A program made the position numbers and the translations under genes. This document shows, piece by piece, positions 7,437 through 17,251 of a stretch of DNA of 64,000 bases. Within the stretch, counting starts at the first letter, position 1, and every line of letters starts with the position of its first letter. The notes under the pieces are model-generated. The model saw nothing but the letters and a program-made list of their open reading frames with translations. It ran no database searches and had not been told where the DNA came from. Origin of the DNA: Dyadobacter sp. CY261 (GTDB lineage Bacteria > Bacteroidota > Bacteroidia > Cytophagales > Spirosomataceae). The stretch covers positions 1 through 64,000 of the forward strand of contig NZ_JAKCPW010000005.1 in assembly GCF_021440085.1 (NCBI RefSeq), read 5' to 3'.

Positions 7437-10379
7437 ATGAAAGTTTCTCCCTCAGAGCCATTTAAAATTGTCTATTCAATTCTTAACCATGAGTATCTGG
7501 GGTATATCTTCGAAGCCTTTGTCGTCCAGCTCACCAGTCAGGGCGACTTTTCGTTTCAGATCCAGAACATTTCCTCCAAAAACAGCAAGGAGTTCCGCTC
7601 AGGCCTCGATGCCAGGGACTTCGAGCTTGTCAAACTCATCGACGATATTCAGCAGGATGCGGTCCTCAAAAAATATAATCCAAAGAAAATCAACGCGGTA
7701 GACTTTTTCCTAAAAGTCTACGACCCGCAAAAAGGCGATAAGGCCATTCAGGAAACGATCGCCGGCTATCTCGAAAACTGCAAATCACGTATTCTGGAAC
7801 GACTCGCCGGGAAGGACATCTTCATTATGGGCAACGATGGCAACCCATTGTGGAAACCGGTGGTTTGGGAGGACGCAAAAGCGACAATCCGCTTCCACTT
7901 CGTCAGGAATGAGGACAATACGCATTACTTCCCCACAATCAGACATAAAATGCAAAAACTGGAATTCCAGTACAAAAATGCATTCCTGATCTGCGAAGAT
8001 CCTGCCTGGCTGGTACTTGACGGCCATCTATATCATTTCGAAGGAAATGTCGACGGAAAGAAGATCAAACCTTTCCTGGCGAAGAAGTTCATCGCTATCC
8101 CTGGCCAGGTCGAGGAGCAATATTATGGTCGTTTCGTGGCGCCATTGATCGCTTCATATGATGTGGTGGCACGCGGTTTTGAGATCAGAAATGTCTCGTC
8201 GGTCCCCAAAACGATCCTTACGATTTCGGAATATTCGTCGAATCCAAAAAAATCAACAGTACTCTTCCAGGACAACGAGGATGTAGAGGTAATGGAAGAA
8301 GAGGACAACGACGTTGCATTCGAGCTTTCCTTCCAATATGCCGGTTTCTCCTTTCATTACGACAGTTTTGCGCATGCATCAAGTGTGCATATGGAAAAGA
8401 AGGGCAATGACTATTTTTTCAATAAAGTCAAAAGGAGCATAGACGTCGAAGGCCAGCATGTGCGTACACTAAAAGAAATGGGACTGAACATCCGCAACGG
8501 CAAGGTTCAGATGCCTAAATCGGAGGCATTTGGCTGGCTCCAAAGTAATGCGATCGCATTGGAAGAGAAGGGCATTAGCGTCCGTCAGAATACCGCTGAC
8601 ACGAAGCGCTACTTTCTGGGTTATTCTTCTTTGGATATTTCGATTCAGGAAGGACGGGACTGGTTTGATATCAATGCAAAGGTGCGCTTCGGCGAATTCG
8701 AAATACCTTTTATACAGCTTCGCAATTACATTCTAAATCGTAAGAAGGAGTTTATCCTGCCAAATGGTGAAATAGCAGTGATCCCCGAATGGTGGTTTAC
8801 CAAGTATTCGGAATTCTTTTCTTTTACCGAAAACGGTCATGAGGATGATCAACTGCGCCTCAGGATGCATCACCTAGCTTTGGTGCAGGAATTGAATGAG
8901 GAAAATCTGGCAACGGCAGTGATCAGCCGGAAACTTGAAAACCTGCGTAATTTCCAGCAAATCGAGCCCGCCGAATCACCACTGCATTTCCAGGGCGTGT
9001 TACGGCCTTATCAAAAGACCGGTTACGACTGGTTGCGTTTTTTAAAACAATACCGCTTCGGCGGCTGCCTGGCCGACGATATGGGTTTGGGAAAAACCGT
9101 GCAAACGCTCGCATTGCTTCAGTCGGAGAAGGAAGGCGGTGCCGAAAAGCCGTCGATCCTGATCATGCCCACATCGCTACTTTATAACTGGCAACTCGAA
9201 GCAAGCAGGTTCACGCCTGATCTGCGGGTGCTGCTGTACACAGGGACAAACCGCGAGAAAGACACGGCACAGTTCGACAATTATGACCTGATATTGACAT
9301 CATACGGCATTATTCGTCTCGATATCGATATTATGGAGGATTACCGGTTTAATTATGTCATTCTCGACGAATCACAAGCTATTAAAAATCCTTCCTCGAT
9401 CATTACGAAGGCCGTCAGACGGCTCAACTCTGCGCAAAGGCTGGTACTGACAGGCACGCCAATTGAAAACAACACGCTCGATCTCTGGTCGCAAATGTCG
9501 TTTGTAAATCCTGGCTTGCTGGGCACACAGGCATTTTTCAGGGATGAATTTCAGATTCCGATCGAGAAAAAGGGCGATGACGAAAAGGCCAAACGGCTTT
9601 ATAACCTGATCAAGCCATTCATTCTGCGCAGATTGAAGTCGCAGGTCGCGACAGACCTTCCCGAAAAGGTGGAAAGCATTCAGTATTGCGACATGTCGAA
9701 TGAGCAGGAAAAGACATACGAGGAGGCGAAGGCCTATTACCGCAACCTGATCCTTCAAAGTATCGACTCGGAGGGTATTTCAAAATCACAGCTGGTCGTA
9801 CTACAAGGTTTGACGAAGCTCCGTCAGCTTGCGAATCATCCGGTAATGGTGGATCCCGAGTATGCATATGATTCGGGCAAGTTTGAAGACGTGCTCTACA
9901 AGCTGCAAACCGTTATGAGCGAGGACCACAAAATTTTAATTTTCAGTCAGTACATTAAGCACCTTGATCTCTTCCGGCATTATTTGGATGAAAAGGAAAT
10001 AAGCTACGCCTACCTTGACGGCGCCACCCGTGACCGTCAGGAGCAAGTCGAGTCCTTCCAGAATAACGAAAACATCAAAATATTCCTCATTTCGCTGAAA
10101 GCTGGCGGATTAGGTCTAAACCTTACAGCCGCAGACTACGTATTCATCCTTGACCCATGGTGGAACCCGGCTATTGAAGCACAGGCGGTTGACCGCGCGC
10201 ACCGCATTGGACAAGACCGGACGGTATTCACCTATAAGTTTATTACCAAAAATTCGGTTGAAGAGAAAATCCTCGCTTTACAACGCTCTAAAAAGCAGTT
10301 GGCAGATGATTTGATTTCGAGTGAAGAAGGGTTTATCAAATCGCTTACGCGGGATGATGTGTTGAATTTGCTGTCTTAA
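7437..10379 (+). CDS. SNF2/RapA-like DEAD-box ATPase
   Basis: A 980-residue Swi2/Snf2-type DNA translocase. The N-terminal half (about 1-500) is a bacterial SNF2-associated region of no known activity. The first RecA-like lobe has the Walker A motif DDMGLGKT near 546, motif II DESQAIKNP near 643 and LTGTPIENN. The second lobe has the motifs FLISLKAGGLGLNLTAADYV and WWNPAIEAQAVDRAHRIGQ near 905-921. Such enzymes remodel protein-DNA or RNA polymerase complexes; which one this acts on is not visible. Length and motifs are complete. It ends in front of the inverted repeat shared with convergent purA. Confidence 0.9.
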   Translation: MKVSPSEPFKIVYSILNHEYLGYIFEAFVVQLTSQGDFSFQIQNISSKNSKEFRSGLDARDFELVKLIDDIQQDAVLKKYNPKKINAVDFFLKVYDPQKGDKAIQETIAGYLENCKSRILERLAGKDIFIMGNDGNPLWKPVVWEDAKATIRFHFVRNEDNTHYFPTIRHKMQKLEFQYKNAFLICEDPAWLVLDGHLYHFEGNVDGKKIKPFLAKKFIAIPGQVEEQYYGRFVAPLIASYDVVARGFEIRNVSSVPKTILTISEYSSNPKKSTVLFQDNEDVEVMEEEDNDVAFELSFQYAGFSFHYDSFAHASSVHMEKKGNDYFFNKVKRSIDVEGQHVRTLKEMGLNIRNGKVQMPKSEAFGWLQSNAIALEEKGISVRQNTADTKRYFLGYSSLDISIQEGRDWFDINAKVRFGEFEIPFIQLRNYILNRKKEFILPNGEIAVIPEWWFTKYSEFFSFTENGHEDDQLRLRMHHLALVQELNEENLATAVISRKLENLRNFQQIEPAESPLHFQGVLRPYQKTGYDWLRFLKQYRFGGCLADDMGLGKTVQTLALLQSEKEGGAEKPSILIMPTSLLYNWQLEASRFTPDLRVLLYTGTNREKDTAQFDNYDLILTSYGIIRLDIDIMEDYRFNYVILDESQAIKNPSSIITKAVRRLNSAQRLVLTGTPIENNTLDLWSQMSFVNPGLLGTQAFFRDEFQIPIEKKGDDEKAKRLYNLIKPFILRRLKSQVATDLPEKVESIQYCDMSNEQEKTYEEAKAYYRNLILQSIDSEGISKSQLVVLQGLTKLRQLANHPVMVDPEYAYDSGKFEDVLYKLQTVMSEDHKILIFSQYIKHLDLFRHYLDEKEISYAYLDGATRDRQEQVESFQNNENIKIFLISLKAGGLGLNLTAADYVFILDPWWNPAIEAQAVDRAHRIGQDRTVFTYKFITKNSVEEKILALQRSKKQLADDLISSEEGFIKSLTRDDVLNLLS

Positions 10380-10414
10380 TAGCGATTAAATCTAATAGAT
10401 ACCTTAAAAAGACT

Positions 10415-10480
10415 GTCACCCTGAGCGAAGTCGAAGGAAAATGCATCACGCAAACACCCTTCGACTTCGCTCAGGGTGAC
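10415..10480. repeat. 23-base inverted repeat, convergent terminator position
   Basis: Perfect complementary arms of 23 bases lie at 10415-10437 and 10458-10480 around a 20-base loop, the left arm starting GTCACCCTGAGCGAAG. They sit between the stops of the SNF2 gene and purA, so they can terminate transcription from both sides. The same word, in my recollection, is a common intergenic palindrome in Bacteroidota genomes. Confidence 0.8.
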
Positions 10481-10515
10481 AATAACGTTTGTACACTCCT
10501 GATTTTCAATCAATA

Positions 10516-11811
10516 TCAAGCTTCCGCAGCGGCGGCCTCACGGCTAATCAGCGCTTCGCGATCGGGGCCGGTTGAAATGAATGTAATCGGCAGATTCAAC
10601 TCTTCTTCCAGAAACTTCACATACGCATTCAGTTCCGCCGGGATCGCGTCGAAGTCGCGAACGCCGTCCAATGAAGTTTTCCATCCTTTGAATTCTTTGT
10701 AAACCGGTTCAACCACTTCGTCACAAAGATCGTATGGAATCTGGTCGGTCAATGTTCCATCGGCAAGGCGATATTGAGTACATACTTTAATACTGTCGAA
10801 AATCGTAAGCACATCCACTTTCATCATGATCAGCTGCGTTACGCCATTGATCATAATCGCATATTTCAATGCAGGCAGATCGAGCCAGCCGGTGCGGCGA
10901 GGGCGACCCGTGGTGGCACCGAACTCCCGGCCTTCCTTACGGATCTCTTCACCTACTTCATCATTCAGCTCAGTCGGGAACGGACCGCTTCCTACCCTTG
11001 TGCAATACGCTTTGAAAATACCGAAAACTTCGCCGATCTGACGAGGTGCGATGCCCAGCCCGGTTGAAGCGCCGGCAGTCATCGTAGTCGAGCTGGTCAC
11101 GAATGGGTAAGACCCAAAATCGATGTCCAGCAACGAGCCTTGCGCACCTTCGGCGAGTACCGTTTTGCCTTGGGCTAATGCGTCATTCACCACATACTCA
11201 CTGTTCACCAGCTTGAATTGCTTCATAAATTCCACTGCATCGAAGAATTTCTCTTCGGCAGTAGGCAAAGTCTCGGAGTAATCGAACGAATAAAAATCAA
11301 GGATTACCTTGTGCGCATCGACGAGTTTATTGTATTTGACCGCAAAATTGGGAGAAAGAATGTCTCCTACGCGCAAGCCAAGGCGCGCCACTTTATCCTG
11401 GTAGGCCGGGCCAATGCCGCGCAAAGTCGAGCCAATCTTGGAATCGCCTTTCGACCGCTCGTAAGCCGCGTCGAGCAAAGCGTGGGTCGGGAGGATCAGA
11501 GAAGCTTTTTTCGAAACAAACAGGTTGCTGATCAGTTCCAGGTTATATTTTGCAAGACCTTCGATTTCCCTTTTAAATACCACCGGGTCGAGCACTACGC
11601 CATTGCCGATAATATTCTGAATATCGCTTCGAAAAATCCCGGACGGGATCTGGTGCAGAACGTGTTTGATACCGTCAAACTCCAATGTGTGCCCGGCATT
11701 AGGCCCACCTTGAAAACGGGCTACAACCTGATAGCGTGGCGCCAGGACATCCACAATTTTTCCTTTTCCCTCGTCTCCCCATTGAAGACCAAGTAGTACG
11801 TCAACTTTCAT
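10516..11811 (-). CDS. purA: adenylosuccinate synthetase
   Basis: A 431-residue cytoplasmic enzyme that joins IMP and aspartate with GTP to give adenylosuccinate, the first committed step from IMP to AMP. The phosphate-binding loop GLQWGDEGKGK with the catalytic Asp is near 8-18, GGPNAGHT with the catalytic His is near 36-42, and further family blocks (GIGPAYQDK, LAEGAQGSLLDIDFG, TGRPRRTGWLDL) follow in order. The length is normal. It lies 77 bases downstream of the Fur-family gene in the same direction, possibly as a read-through pair. Confidence 0.95.
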   Translation of the reverse strand: MKVDVLLGLQWGDEGKGKIVDVLAPRYQVVARFQGGPNAGHTLEFDGIKHVLHQIPSGIFRSDIQNIIGNGVVLDPVVFKREIEGLAKYNLELISNLFVSKKASLILPTHALLDAAYERSKGDSKIGSTLRGIGPAYQDKVARLGLRVGDILSPNFAVKYNKLVDAHKVILDFYSFDYSETLPTAEEKFFDAVEFMKQFKLVNSEYVVNDALAQGKTVLAEGAQGSLLDIDFGSYPFVTSSTTMTAGASTGLGIAPRQIGEVFGIFKAYCTRVGSGPFPTELNDEVGEEIRKEGREFGATTGRPRRTGWLDLPALKYAIMINGVTQLIMMKVDVLTIFDSIKVCTQYRLADGTLTDQIPYDLCDEVVEPVYKEFKGWKTSLDGVRDFDAIPAELNAYVKFLEEELNLPITFISTGPDREALISREAAAAEA

Positions 11812-11888
11812 TCAAATATTGGATTACTGAAACTTATTATGGTGTAAGCGGCCCGGGAATGTAACATTACCGGGCCTTGTCTTGATTA

Positions 11889-12389
11889 TTATCTGTCTTC
11901 ATAAACGGCCACTTCGCGTGGTGCTTCGGCGCGATTCTGGCAGTTTTCCTTATTGCAGTTTCCGTAGAAAATAAGCGAGTGGTGCATCACGCTGAAATTC
12001 AGCATTTCCCCAACCATATTCTGGATCGACTGGATACGCGGATCGCAGAATTCCATTACTTTATGACAATCTGTGCAGATCAGGTGATCATGTTGCTTGT
12101 TGCCGTACGATTTTTCGAACTGCGCCAGATTTTTGCCAAACTGATGCTTCGTGACCAGGTCACAGTCCACCAGAACGTCCAGCGTGTTGTAAACCGTTGC
12201 CCGACTCACGCGGTAACGCTTATTTTTCATGCTGATATACAATTCATCTACATCGAAATGATCCTCCCTGGTATAAATCTCTTCCAAAATCGCAAAACGT
12301 TCGGGCGTTTTACGAAGTCCCTTGTTTTCCAGGTAAGCCGTCAATATTTTCTTAGCGGCCTCGAAATTTGGTTTGCTGGCTTGTGGCAT
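11889..12389 (-). CDS. Fur/PerR-family metalloregulator
   Basis: A 166-residue Fur-superfamily repressor: a winged helix in the N-terminal 90 residues (recognition region YRVSRATVYNTLDVL), then the dimerisation domain with HDHLICTDCHKV and a second Cys pair in CNKENCQ, which together form the structural zinc site. From the sequence alone Fur and PerR cannot be told apart; the His-rich region supports metal sensing. It is separate from the Zur-like paralogue at 26359. It lies between rel and purA on the same strand, with an intergenic gap of 127 bases to rel. Confidence 0.85.
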   Translation of the reverse strand: MPQASKPNFEAAKKILTAYLENKGLRKTPERFAILEEIYTREDHFDVDELYISMKNKRYRVSRATVYNTLDVLVDCDLVTKHQFGKNLAQFEKSYGNKQHDHLICTDCHKVMEFCDPRIQSIQNMVGEMLNFSVMHHSLIFYGNCNKENCQNRAEAPREVAVYEDR

Positions 12390-12516
12390 ATCTCTGATAA
12401 TCTTGCGCGAAAATACGCTTTTTTACTTAAATCACTCTCACATTCGCAAGCATAGTCTTGCTACCTCATTAATTACCAATTCAATAACACGTTGGAGCAA
12501 CAATGGTTCAAAATGA

Positions 12517-14805
12517 CTACTTGCCGCTCAGATTGGTATCGAAACGCTGGACATTATAGACACCCTCCACCTGCTCCAGCTTGGCGATCAGGATATCCAA
12601 GTGCCTGGTATCCTGCACGTAAAGCTTAATATCCCCATTAAAGACGCCATCCTTGGTGTCGATCGTTAGGCCGCGCATATTGATGTGCAGTTCGTTCGAA
12701 ATGATCCTCGTCACATCGTTCACCAACCCTACCCTGTCCGTACCCGATAAATACAAGCCAGCTAGGAACGCCTCATCCTTACCCGACCATTTGGCCTTGA
12801 TAATGCGGTTGCCGTGTTTGGACATCAGCTCAGCTGCATTGGGGCAGGTTGTACGGTGTATTTTAATACCTTCATTAATGGTTACGAATCCGAACACGTC
12901 ATCACCGGCAATGGGATTACAGCATTGCGCCAGTTTATAGTCTATCTTATCCAGATCGTCCCCAATAAGCAATGTATCACTGTCGGCGCGGTCACCGTGG
13001 ATTTGCTTAAGATACTTCGTGAGCGTTTTGCCATCGCCGCTGTTATTAGGCGGTGCGGAGGTTGCAGCTCCGTTCTCGGAGGCTTTGCGTTCCTTTGCAT
13101 CCCGGTCCCTTTTAAACTTTTTCAGCTCATCAATCTGAATGTAGCCTTTGCCGATGCGGTAAAAGAAGTCGGTCGTGGTTTTACATTCAAAAAATGCCCT
13201 GAGTTGATTCATTACCTCGGCGGTAGCGTCCATTCCCAGTATTTTGAGCTTTTTCTCCACTAACTGGCGACCGTCGGTTTCATAGCGCCGGTTTTCTTCC
13301 TTCAGAAAATCCTTGATCCGCGCCCTCGCTTTGGAGGTAACGACAATGCGTAGCCAGTCCTCATTGGGCTTCTGCTTGCTGGAAGTAATGATTTCAATTT
13401 GATCACCATTATTCAAAACATAGCTGATCGGCACGAGAATGCCGCCGACTTTTGCGGCCATACAGTGCGCACCCACTTCCGAGTGGATATCGAATGCAAA
13501 GTCGAGTGCTGTGGAACCGGCCTGCAGTACTTTCAGTTCGCCTTTTGGGGTAAATACAAATACCTCTTCATTGAAAAGATTGCTCCGGAACTCGTCCAGG
13601 AACTCGATGGCCGCGGTTTTATCCCCATAACCATTTTCCAACGTCTCGCGCACCTGCGTGATCCATTGCTCGATATTGCCCTTGACCTTCGTATCGTTGC
13701 CTTTGTATTTCCAGTGTGCCGCATAACCCTTTTCCGCAATCTCGTCCATCCGCGAAGTACGTATCTGCACCTCCACCCACTGCCCGCTCTTGCTCATCAC
13801 GGTCGAGTGCAGCGACTGGTATCCATTGGCCCTGGGCGTGCTCAGAAAGTCTTTAAGCCGGTCGGGGTTAGGCTTGTAATGATCCGTAACTATGGAATAC
13901 GCTTGCCAGCAAATGGCCTTTTCGCGGTCGCTTTCCGGCGTTGATTCGAGCACAATCCGGATTGCAAACAGGTCATATATTTCCTCAAAGGGCTTGTTCT
14001 GCTTCCGCATTTTGTTCCAGATCGAATAAATCGATTTGGGACGGCCTTTAAGGATAAAATTCAAACCTACCGCTTCCAGGTCCTGCGCAATCGGCTCCAT
14101 GAATTTGGAGATGAATCGATCACGGGTGTTTTTCGTTTCGCGTAGTTTACGTGCAACTGCCCGGTACTCCTGTGGTTCGGTGTATTTGAGATAGAGTTCT
14201 TCCAGCTCGGATTTGATGCTGTAAAGCCCGAGCCTATGCGCCAGCGGCGCATAAATGAAGATCGTTTCTGAGGCAATTTTAAGCTGCTTGTCACGCGGCA
14301 TGCTGTCGAGCGTGCGCATGTTATGCAGGCGGTCGGCCAGCTTCACGAGGATTACCCGCACGTCGTCCGACAGCGTCAGCAGCATTTTCCGGAAGTTTTC
14401 CGCCTGCTGCGACGAGCCATATTCAAAACGGCCGGAAATCTTAGTGAGCCCATCGATGATCTTGGCTACTTTTTTACCAAAAAGCCGTTCAATATCGTCG
14501 ATACCCATATCGGTATCCTCCACCACATCGTGCAGCAATGCTGCTACAATACCCGTTGTACCGAGACCGATCTCTTCCACGACGATCTGTGCCACTGCCA
14601 ACGGGTGATAAATATAGGGCTCTCCCGACCGGCGGCGCATGTCCTTATGCGCATCGACGGAAGTATAGAAGGCTTTTTTGATTAGTTTAGCATCATTATC
14701 CTTTAAAAAAGGTTTGGCTGTTCTTAAAAGCCGGCGGTATTTTTTGAGAATATCCTTACGCTCCTGTTCCAGGTCTATGTTGAGGGATTCAACCAGTTGC
14801 TCCAC
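12517..14805 (-). CDS. rel: bifunctional (p)ppGpp synthetase/hydrolase, RelA/SpoT family
   Basis: A 762-residue stringent-response enzyme. The N-terminal hydrolase HD domain is intact, with LLHDVVEDTD near 91-100. The synthetase domain follows from about 240 with RPKSIYSIWNKM. Then come the TGS domain (EVFVFTPKGELKVL near 412) and, after the conserved helical region, a CC-type domain (QCCNPIAGDDVFGF) and a C-terminal ACT domain. Both catalytic centres look complete, so one protein probably makes and breaks (p)ppGpp, as in most Bacteroidota. It is divergent from tRNA-Leu(UAG). Confidence 0.93.
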   Translation of the reverse strand: MEQLVESLNIDLEQERKDILKKYRRLLRTAKPFLKDNDAKLIKKAFYTSVDAHKDMRRRSGEPYIYHPLAVAQIVVEEIGLGTTGIVAALLHDVVEDTDMGIDDIERLFGKKVAKIIDGLTKISGRFEYGSSQQAENFRKMLLTLSDDVRVILVKLADRLHNMRTLDSMPRDKQLKIASETIFIYAPLAHRLGLYSIKSELEELYLKYTEPQEYRAVARKLRETKNTRDRFISKFMEPIAQDLEAVGLNFILKGRPKSIYSIWNKMRKQNKPFEEIYDLFAIRIVLESTPESDREKAICWQAYSIVTDHYKPNPDRLKDFLSTPRANGYQSLHSTVMSKSGQWVEVQIRTSRMDEIAEKGYAAHWKYKGNDTKVKGNIEQWITQVRETLENGYGDKTAAIEFLDEFRSNLFNEEVFVFTPKGELKVLQAGSTALDFAFDIHSEVGAHCMAAKVGGILVPISYVLNNGDQIEIITSSKQKPNEDWLRIVVTSKARARIKDFLKEENRRYETDGRQLVEKKLKILGMDATAEVMNQLRAFFECKTTTDFFYRIGKGYIQIDELKKFKRDRDAKERKASENGAATSAPPNNSGDGKTLTKYLKQIHGDRADSDTLLIGDDLDKIDYKLAQCCNPIAGDDVFGFVTINEGIKIHRTTCPNAAELMSKHGNRIIKAKWSGKDEAFLAGLYLSGTDRVGLVNDVTRIISNELHINMRGLTIDTKDGVFNGDIKLYVQDTRHLDILIAKLEQVEGVYNVQRFDTNLSGK

Positions 14806-14897
14806 TGCTGTTTCTTATTAGTACGCTTCACCAAAATAACAAATTTTGGCGACATTCTTCAACATACTTTAATCCAAAGATAAATTTTTGCAAATAA

Positions 14898-14930
14898 TTT
14901 GCATGTTTTGAAAAAATAGAAATACCTTTG
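14898..14930 (+). promoter_or_regulatory. promoter of tRNA-Leu(UAG)
   Basis: TTTG at 14898-14901 and TACCTTTG at 14923-14930, spaced by 21 bases, match the Bacteroidota -33/-7 consensus TTTG and TAnnTTTG. The tRNA starts 43 bases further on. Confidence 0.65.
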
Positions 14931-14973
14931 CACTCCCAATTCAACGATCGAGTTGAAAAACGTGGTGAAATGA

Positions 14974-15055
14974 GCGGGCGTGGCGGAACTGGTAGACGTG
15001 CTAGACTTAGGATCTAGTGCCGCAAGGCGTGGGGGTTCGATTCCCTCCGCCCGTA
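14974..15055 (+). tRNA. tRNA-Leu(UAG)
   Basis: An 82-base tRNA with an intact cloverleaf: acceptor GCGGGCG with CGCCCGT (first pair G-U), D arm, anticodon loop CTTAGGA with anticodon TAG, a long class II variable arm, T loop TTCGATT and discriminator A. CCA is not encoded. It stands alone with its own promoter and a terminator at 15137. Confidence 0.95.
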
Positions 15056-15136
15056 CGAAATACAAGGGAATGACGGGGCGTCAGATTCCTGTTTGTTTGG
15101 AAAGATGAACTGCTCCGTAGTATTGAAACCCGTCAA

Positions 15137-15177
15137 ATGCCCTCAGGACATCGTTTTGAGGGCATTTTTGTTTTTTT
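15137..15177 (+). terminator. terminator between tRNA-Leu and tig
   Basis: ATGCCCTCA and TGAGGGCAT form a 9-base stem followed by TTTTTG and more T, ending the tRNA transcript about 80 bases after the tRNA. Confidence 0.75.
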
Positions 15178-15220
15178 CAAATCAATGTAACAAAAGGTTT
15201 TTACCATAGCTTAGCGACAC

Positions 15221-16573
15221 ATGGAAGTATTGTTAGAAAAGAGTTCGCCAACATTAGCCTCTCTGAAAGTAACGTTGACCAAGGAAGATTATCAGCCAAA
15301 AGTTGATAAAACCGTAAAGGATTATTCCAAACGCGTGAACCTGAAAGGATTTCGTCCTGGCAAAGTACCATCCCATGTGATTCAACGCATGTATGGTAAA
15401 AGCATTCTCGTAGACGAGGTGAACAACATCCTCAGCAACGCCGTAAGCACTTATATCCGCGAAAATAAATTGCAGGTTGTAGGTGACCCTATCCCCGATC
15501 GCGACAAGGCGGCGGAAGTAAACTGGGATACCCCAAGCCAATTCGAGTTCAGTTACGAATTGGGTCTTGCTTCTGATTTCGAAATAAACCTCTCAGAATT
15601 GCCCGCTGTAAAGCGTTACACGATCAATGTGGACGATAATGAACTGAACAAAACACTCGATAGCCTCCGCGAGCGTTTCGCTGACAGCATCCACCCGGAA
15701 GTAAGTGAAGCCGGCGATATGGTTTTCGGTGAATTGAAACAGGATTCTACCGAATTCACAACCCGCACCGCGATCCCTACCAAGCAGGTTAAAGAAGAAG
15801 CTGCTGCGAAATTCCTTGGCGTTAAAAAAGGTGATGTGATCACTTTTGACATCAACGATACATTTACCGACGAGTCGGCGATTGCCCATGTTACCGGTAA
15901 GAAAAAAGAAGACATTGGCGAAGTTTCAGGTGAGTTCGTACTCACTGTGGAAGACGTAACCCGTTCGGCACCAGCAGAATTAAACCAAGAATTTTTCGAC
16001 AAAGTGCTCGGTCCGGGCCAGGTTGAAAACGAAGAGCAGTTCAACGAGAAAGTTCTTGAAATCATCAAAGGAAACTACGAGCGCGAAACGGAAGCATTAC
16101 TTCGCCGCGATATAGAGCTTGCACTGCTTGACAGCATTGGCATCGAACTACCAGAGGAATTCCTGAAGAACTGGTTGGAACGCTCGAACGAAGGCAAATT
16201 CACCCGCGAGCAGATCGACGAGCAGTTTGCCGATTTCACAAAATCATTGAAACTGAGCCTGATCAAGAATAAGATCGCTGATAAAGAAGAAGTCAAAGTA
16301 GAATATCCTGAAATCCTGGCATTTACCCGCGAAATGGTAAAAGGTCAATTCGGTATCTACGGCGACGATGACTCGATGAGGGAAACGATCGACCGTGTGG
16401 CGCAGGGCTATCTTGCCGATAAAGAACGTGACAACTACACAAGCGTATTCAACCAGGTGTTCGATAACAAGGTTCTGGAAGTGATCCGTGGCCAGGTAAG
16501 CACCGATGAGCAAACCGTAGAAGTAAGCGAATTCGAAAAATTGGCGAAAGGCGAAGTAGAAGCCGAAGCTTAA
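15221..16573 (+). CDS. tig: trigger factor, ribosome-bound chaperone
   Basis: A 450-residue chaperone that binds nascent chains at the ribosome exit. The ribosome-binding loop GFRPGKVP is near 44-51. The middle domain corresponds to the FKBP-like PPIase region but is divergent, as usual in Bacteroidota, and the C-terminal helical arms fill the rest. The tail is very acidic (EVSEFEKLAKGEVEAEA). It heads the conserved tig-clpP-clpX neighbourhood and ends in a strong terminator. Confidence 0.92.
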   Translation: MEVLLEKSSPTLASLKVTLTKEDYQPKVDKTVKDYSKRVNLKGFRPGKVPSHVIQRMYGKSILVDEVNNILSNAVSTYIRENKLQVVGDPIPDRDKAAEVNWDTPSQFEFSYELGLASDFEINLSELPAVKRYTINVDDNELNKTLDSLRERFADSIHPEVSEAGDMVFGELKQDSTEFTTRTAIPTKQVKEEAAAKFLGVKKGDVITFDINDTFTDESAIAHVTGKKKEDIGEVSGEFVLTVEDVTRSAPAELNQEFFDKVLGPGQVENEEQFNEKVLEIIKGNYERETEALLRRDIELALLDSIGIELPEEFLKNWLERSNEGKFTREQIDEQFADFTKSLKLSLIKNKIADKEEVKVEYPEILAFTREMVKGQFGIYGDDDSMRETIDRVAQGYLADKERDNYTSVFNQVFDNKVLEVIRGQVSTDEQTVEVSEFEKLAKGEVEAEA

Positions 16574-16595
16574 TTTCAATTATAAAAGCATGTTT

Positions 16596-16626
16596 ACACC
16601 GCCCGGTTTGTCCGGGCGGTGTTTTC
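16596..16626 (+). terminator. terminator of tig, also serving the opposing gene
   Basis: ACACCGCCCGG pairs perfectly with CCGGGCGGTGT over 11 bases around a 5-base loop, followed by TTTT. It lies between the convergent stops of tig and the XRE regulator. Confidence 0.85.
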
Positions 16627-17002
16627 ATTTAAATCCAATGCGTTCGCGCTCCTCTCCTATTTGCCGGATAATGCCATCCCCGAACCATTGCTTGAATTTC
16701 TGTCTCCATTGATCCAGCTCATTTTGCAACCGCCGGTTCTCAGACAACAGCCGGGTATTTTCCTGCCTTAGCCACGCCGTTTCAGACATGGTCGCGTCAA
16801 TGCCTAGCAAATCGGGCAGCGGCACGTCCAGCAGTTTAGCCACGTTTTCAAGTCTTGACACGGAGAGTTCCGTCCGACCGCGCTCGATGTCTCCATAAGC
16901 CGTTGTGGACAAACCCAGCATGTCTGCCATATTTTCTTGCGACAGTCCTTTTTGAAGGCGGATCTGTCTGATTTTTTCTGATAAATTGGATGTCACGTTC
17001 AT
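16625..17002 (-). CDS. XRE-family helix-turn-helix regulator
   Basis: A 125-residue regulator. Residues 9-65 form a standard Cro/C1-type helix-turn-helix (IRQIRLQKGLSQENMADMLG, then STTAYGDIERGR). The C-terminal half is a helix with regular leucines and many charged residues (ENTRLLSENRRLQNELDQW), probably a coiled coil for dimerisation. It sits on the opposite strand between tig and clpP and its start faces the clpP promoter region 250 bases away, so it could control itself and clpP; this is inference. Confidence 0.85.
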   Translation of the reverse strand: MNVTSNLSEKIRQIRLQKGLSQENMADMLGLSTTAYGDIERGRTELSVSRLENVAKLLDVPLPDLLGIDATMSETAWLRQENTRLLSENRRLQNELDQWRQKFKQWFGDGIIRQIGEERERIGFK

Positions 17003-17251
17003 AATGTCCGATTCTAATGCGCGGGTATAACGTTTTTACGCTGCAATGTAATCACTTGGGGCGTCGCTGGCTGTCGCAATTTTCGATAATTTATCGCCGA
17101 AATTGACAAGGATTATTCGGTGAAATAATCAAATTTGTGCCATGCAACCGAGAAACTCGCCGCGATATAAATAGAAACTAAGCTATATTGCTTTTTGTTC
17201 TCTAAGCCGGTTGCCCTTTAACTATTGATAAATTAAAATTTAAATTTTTCG

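Noticed and set aside
14859..15065. 68-residue minus-strand frame over the tRNA (contains GIEPPRLAALDP)
   Set aside because: It is the reverse reading of tRNA-Leu(UAG), a well-known false protein.
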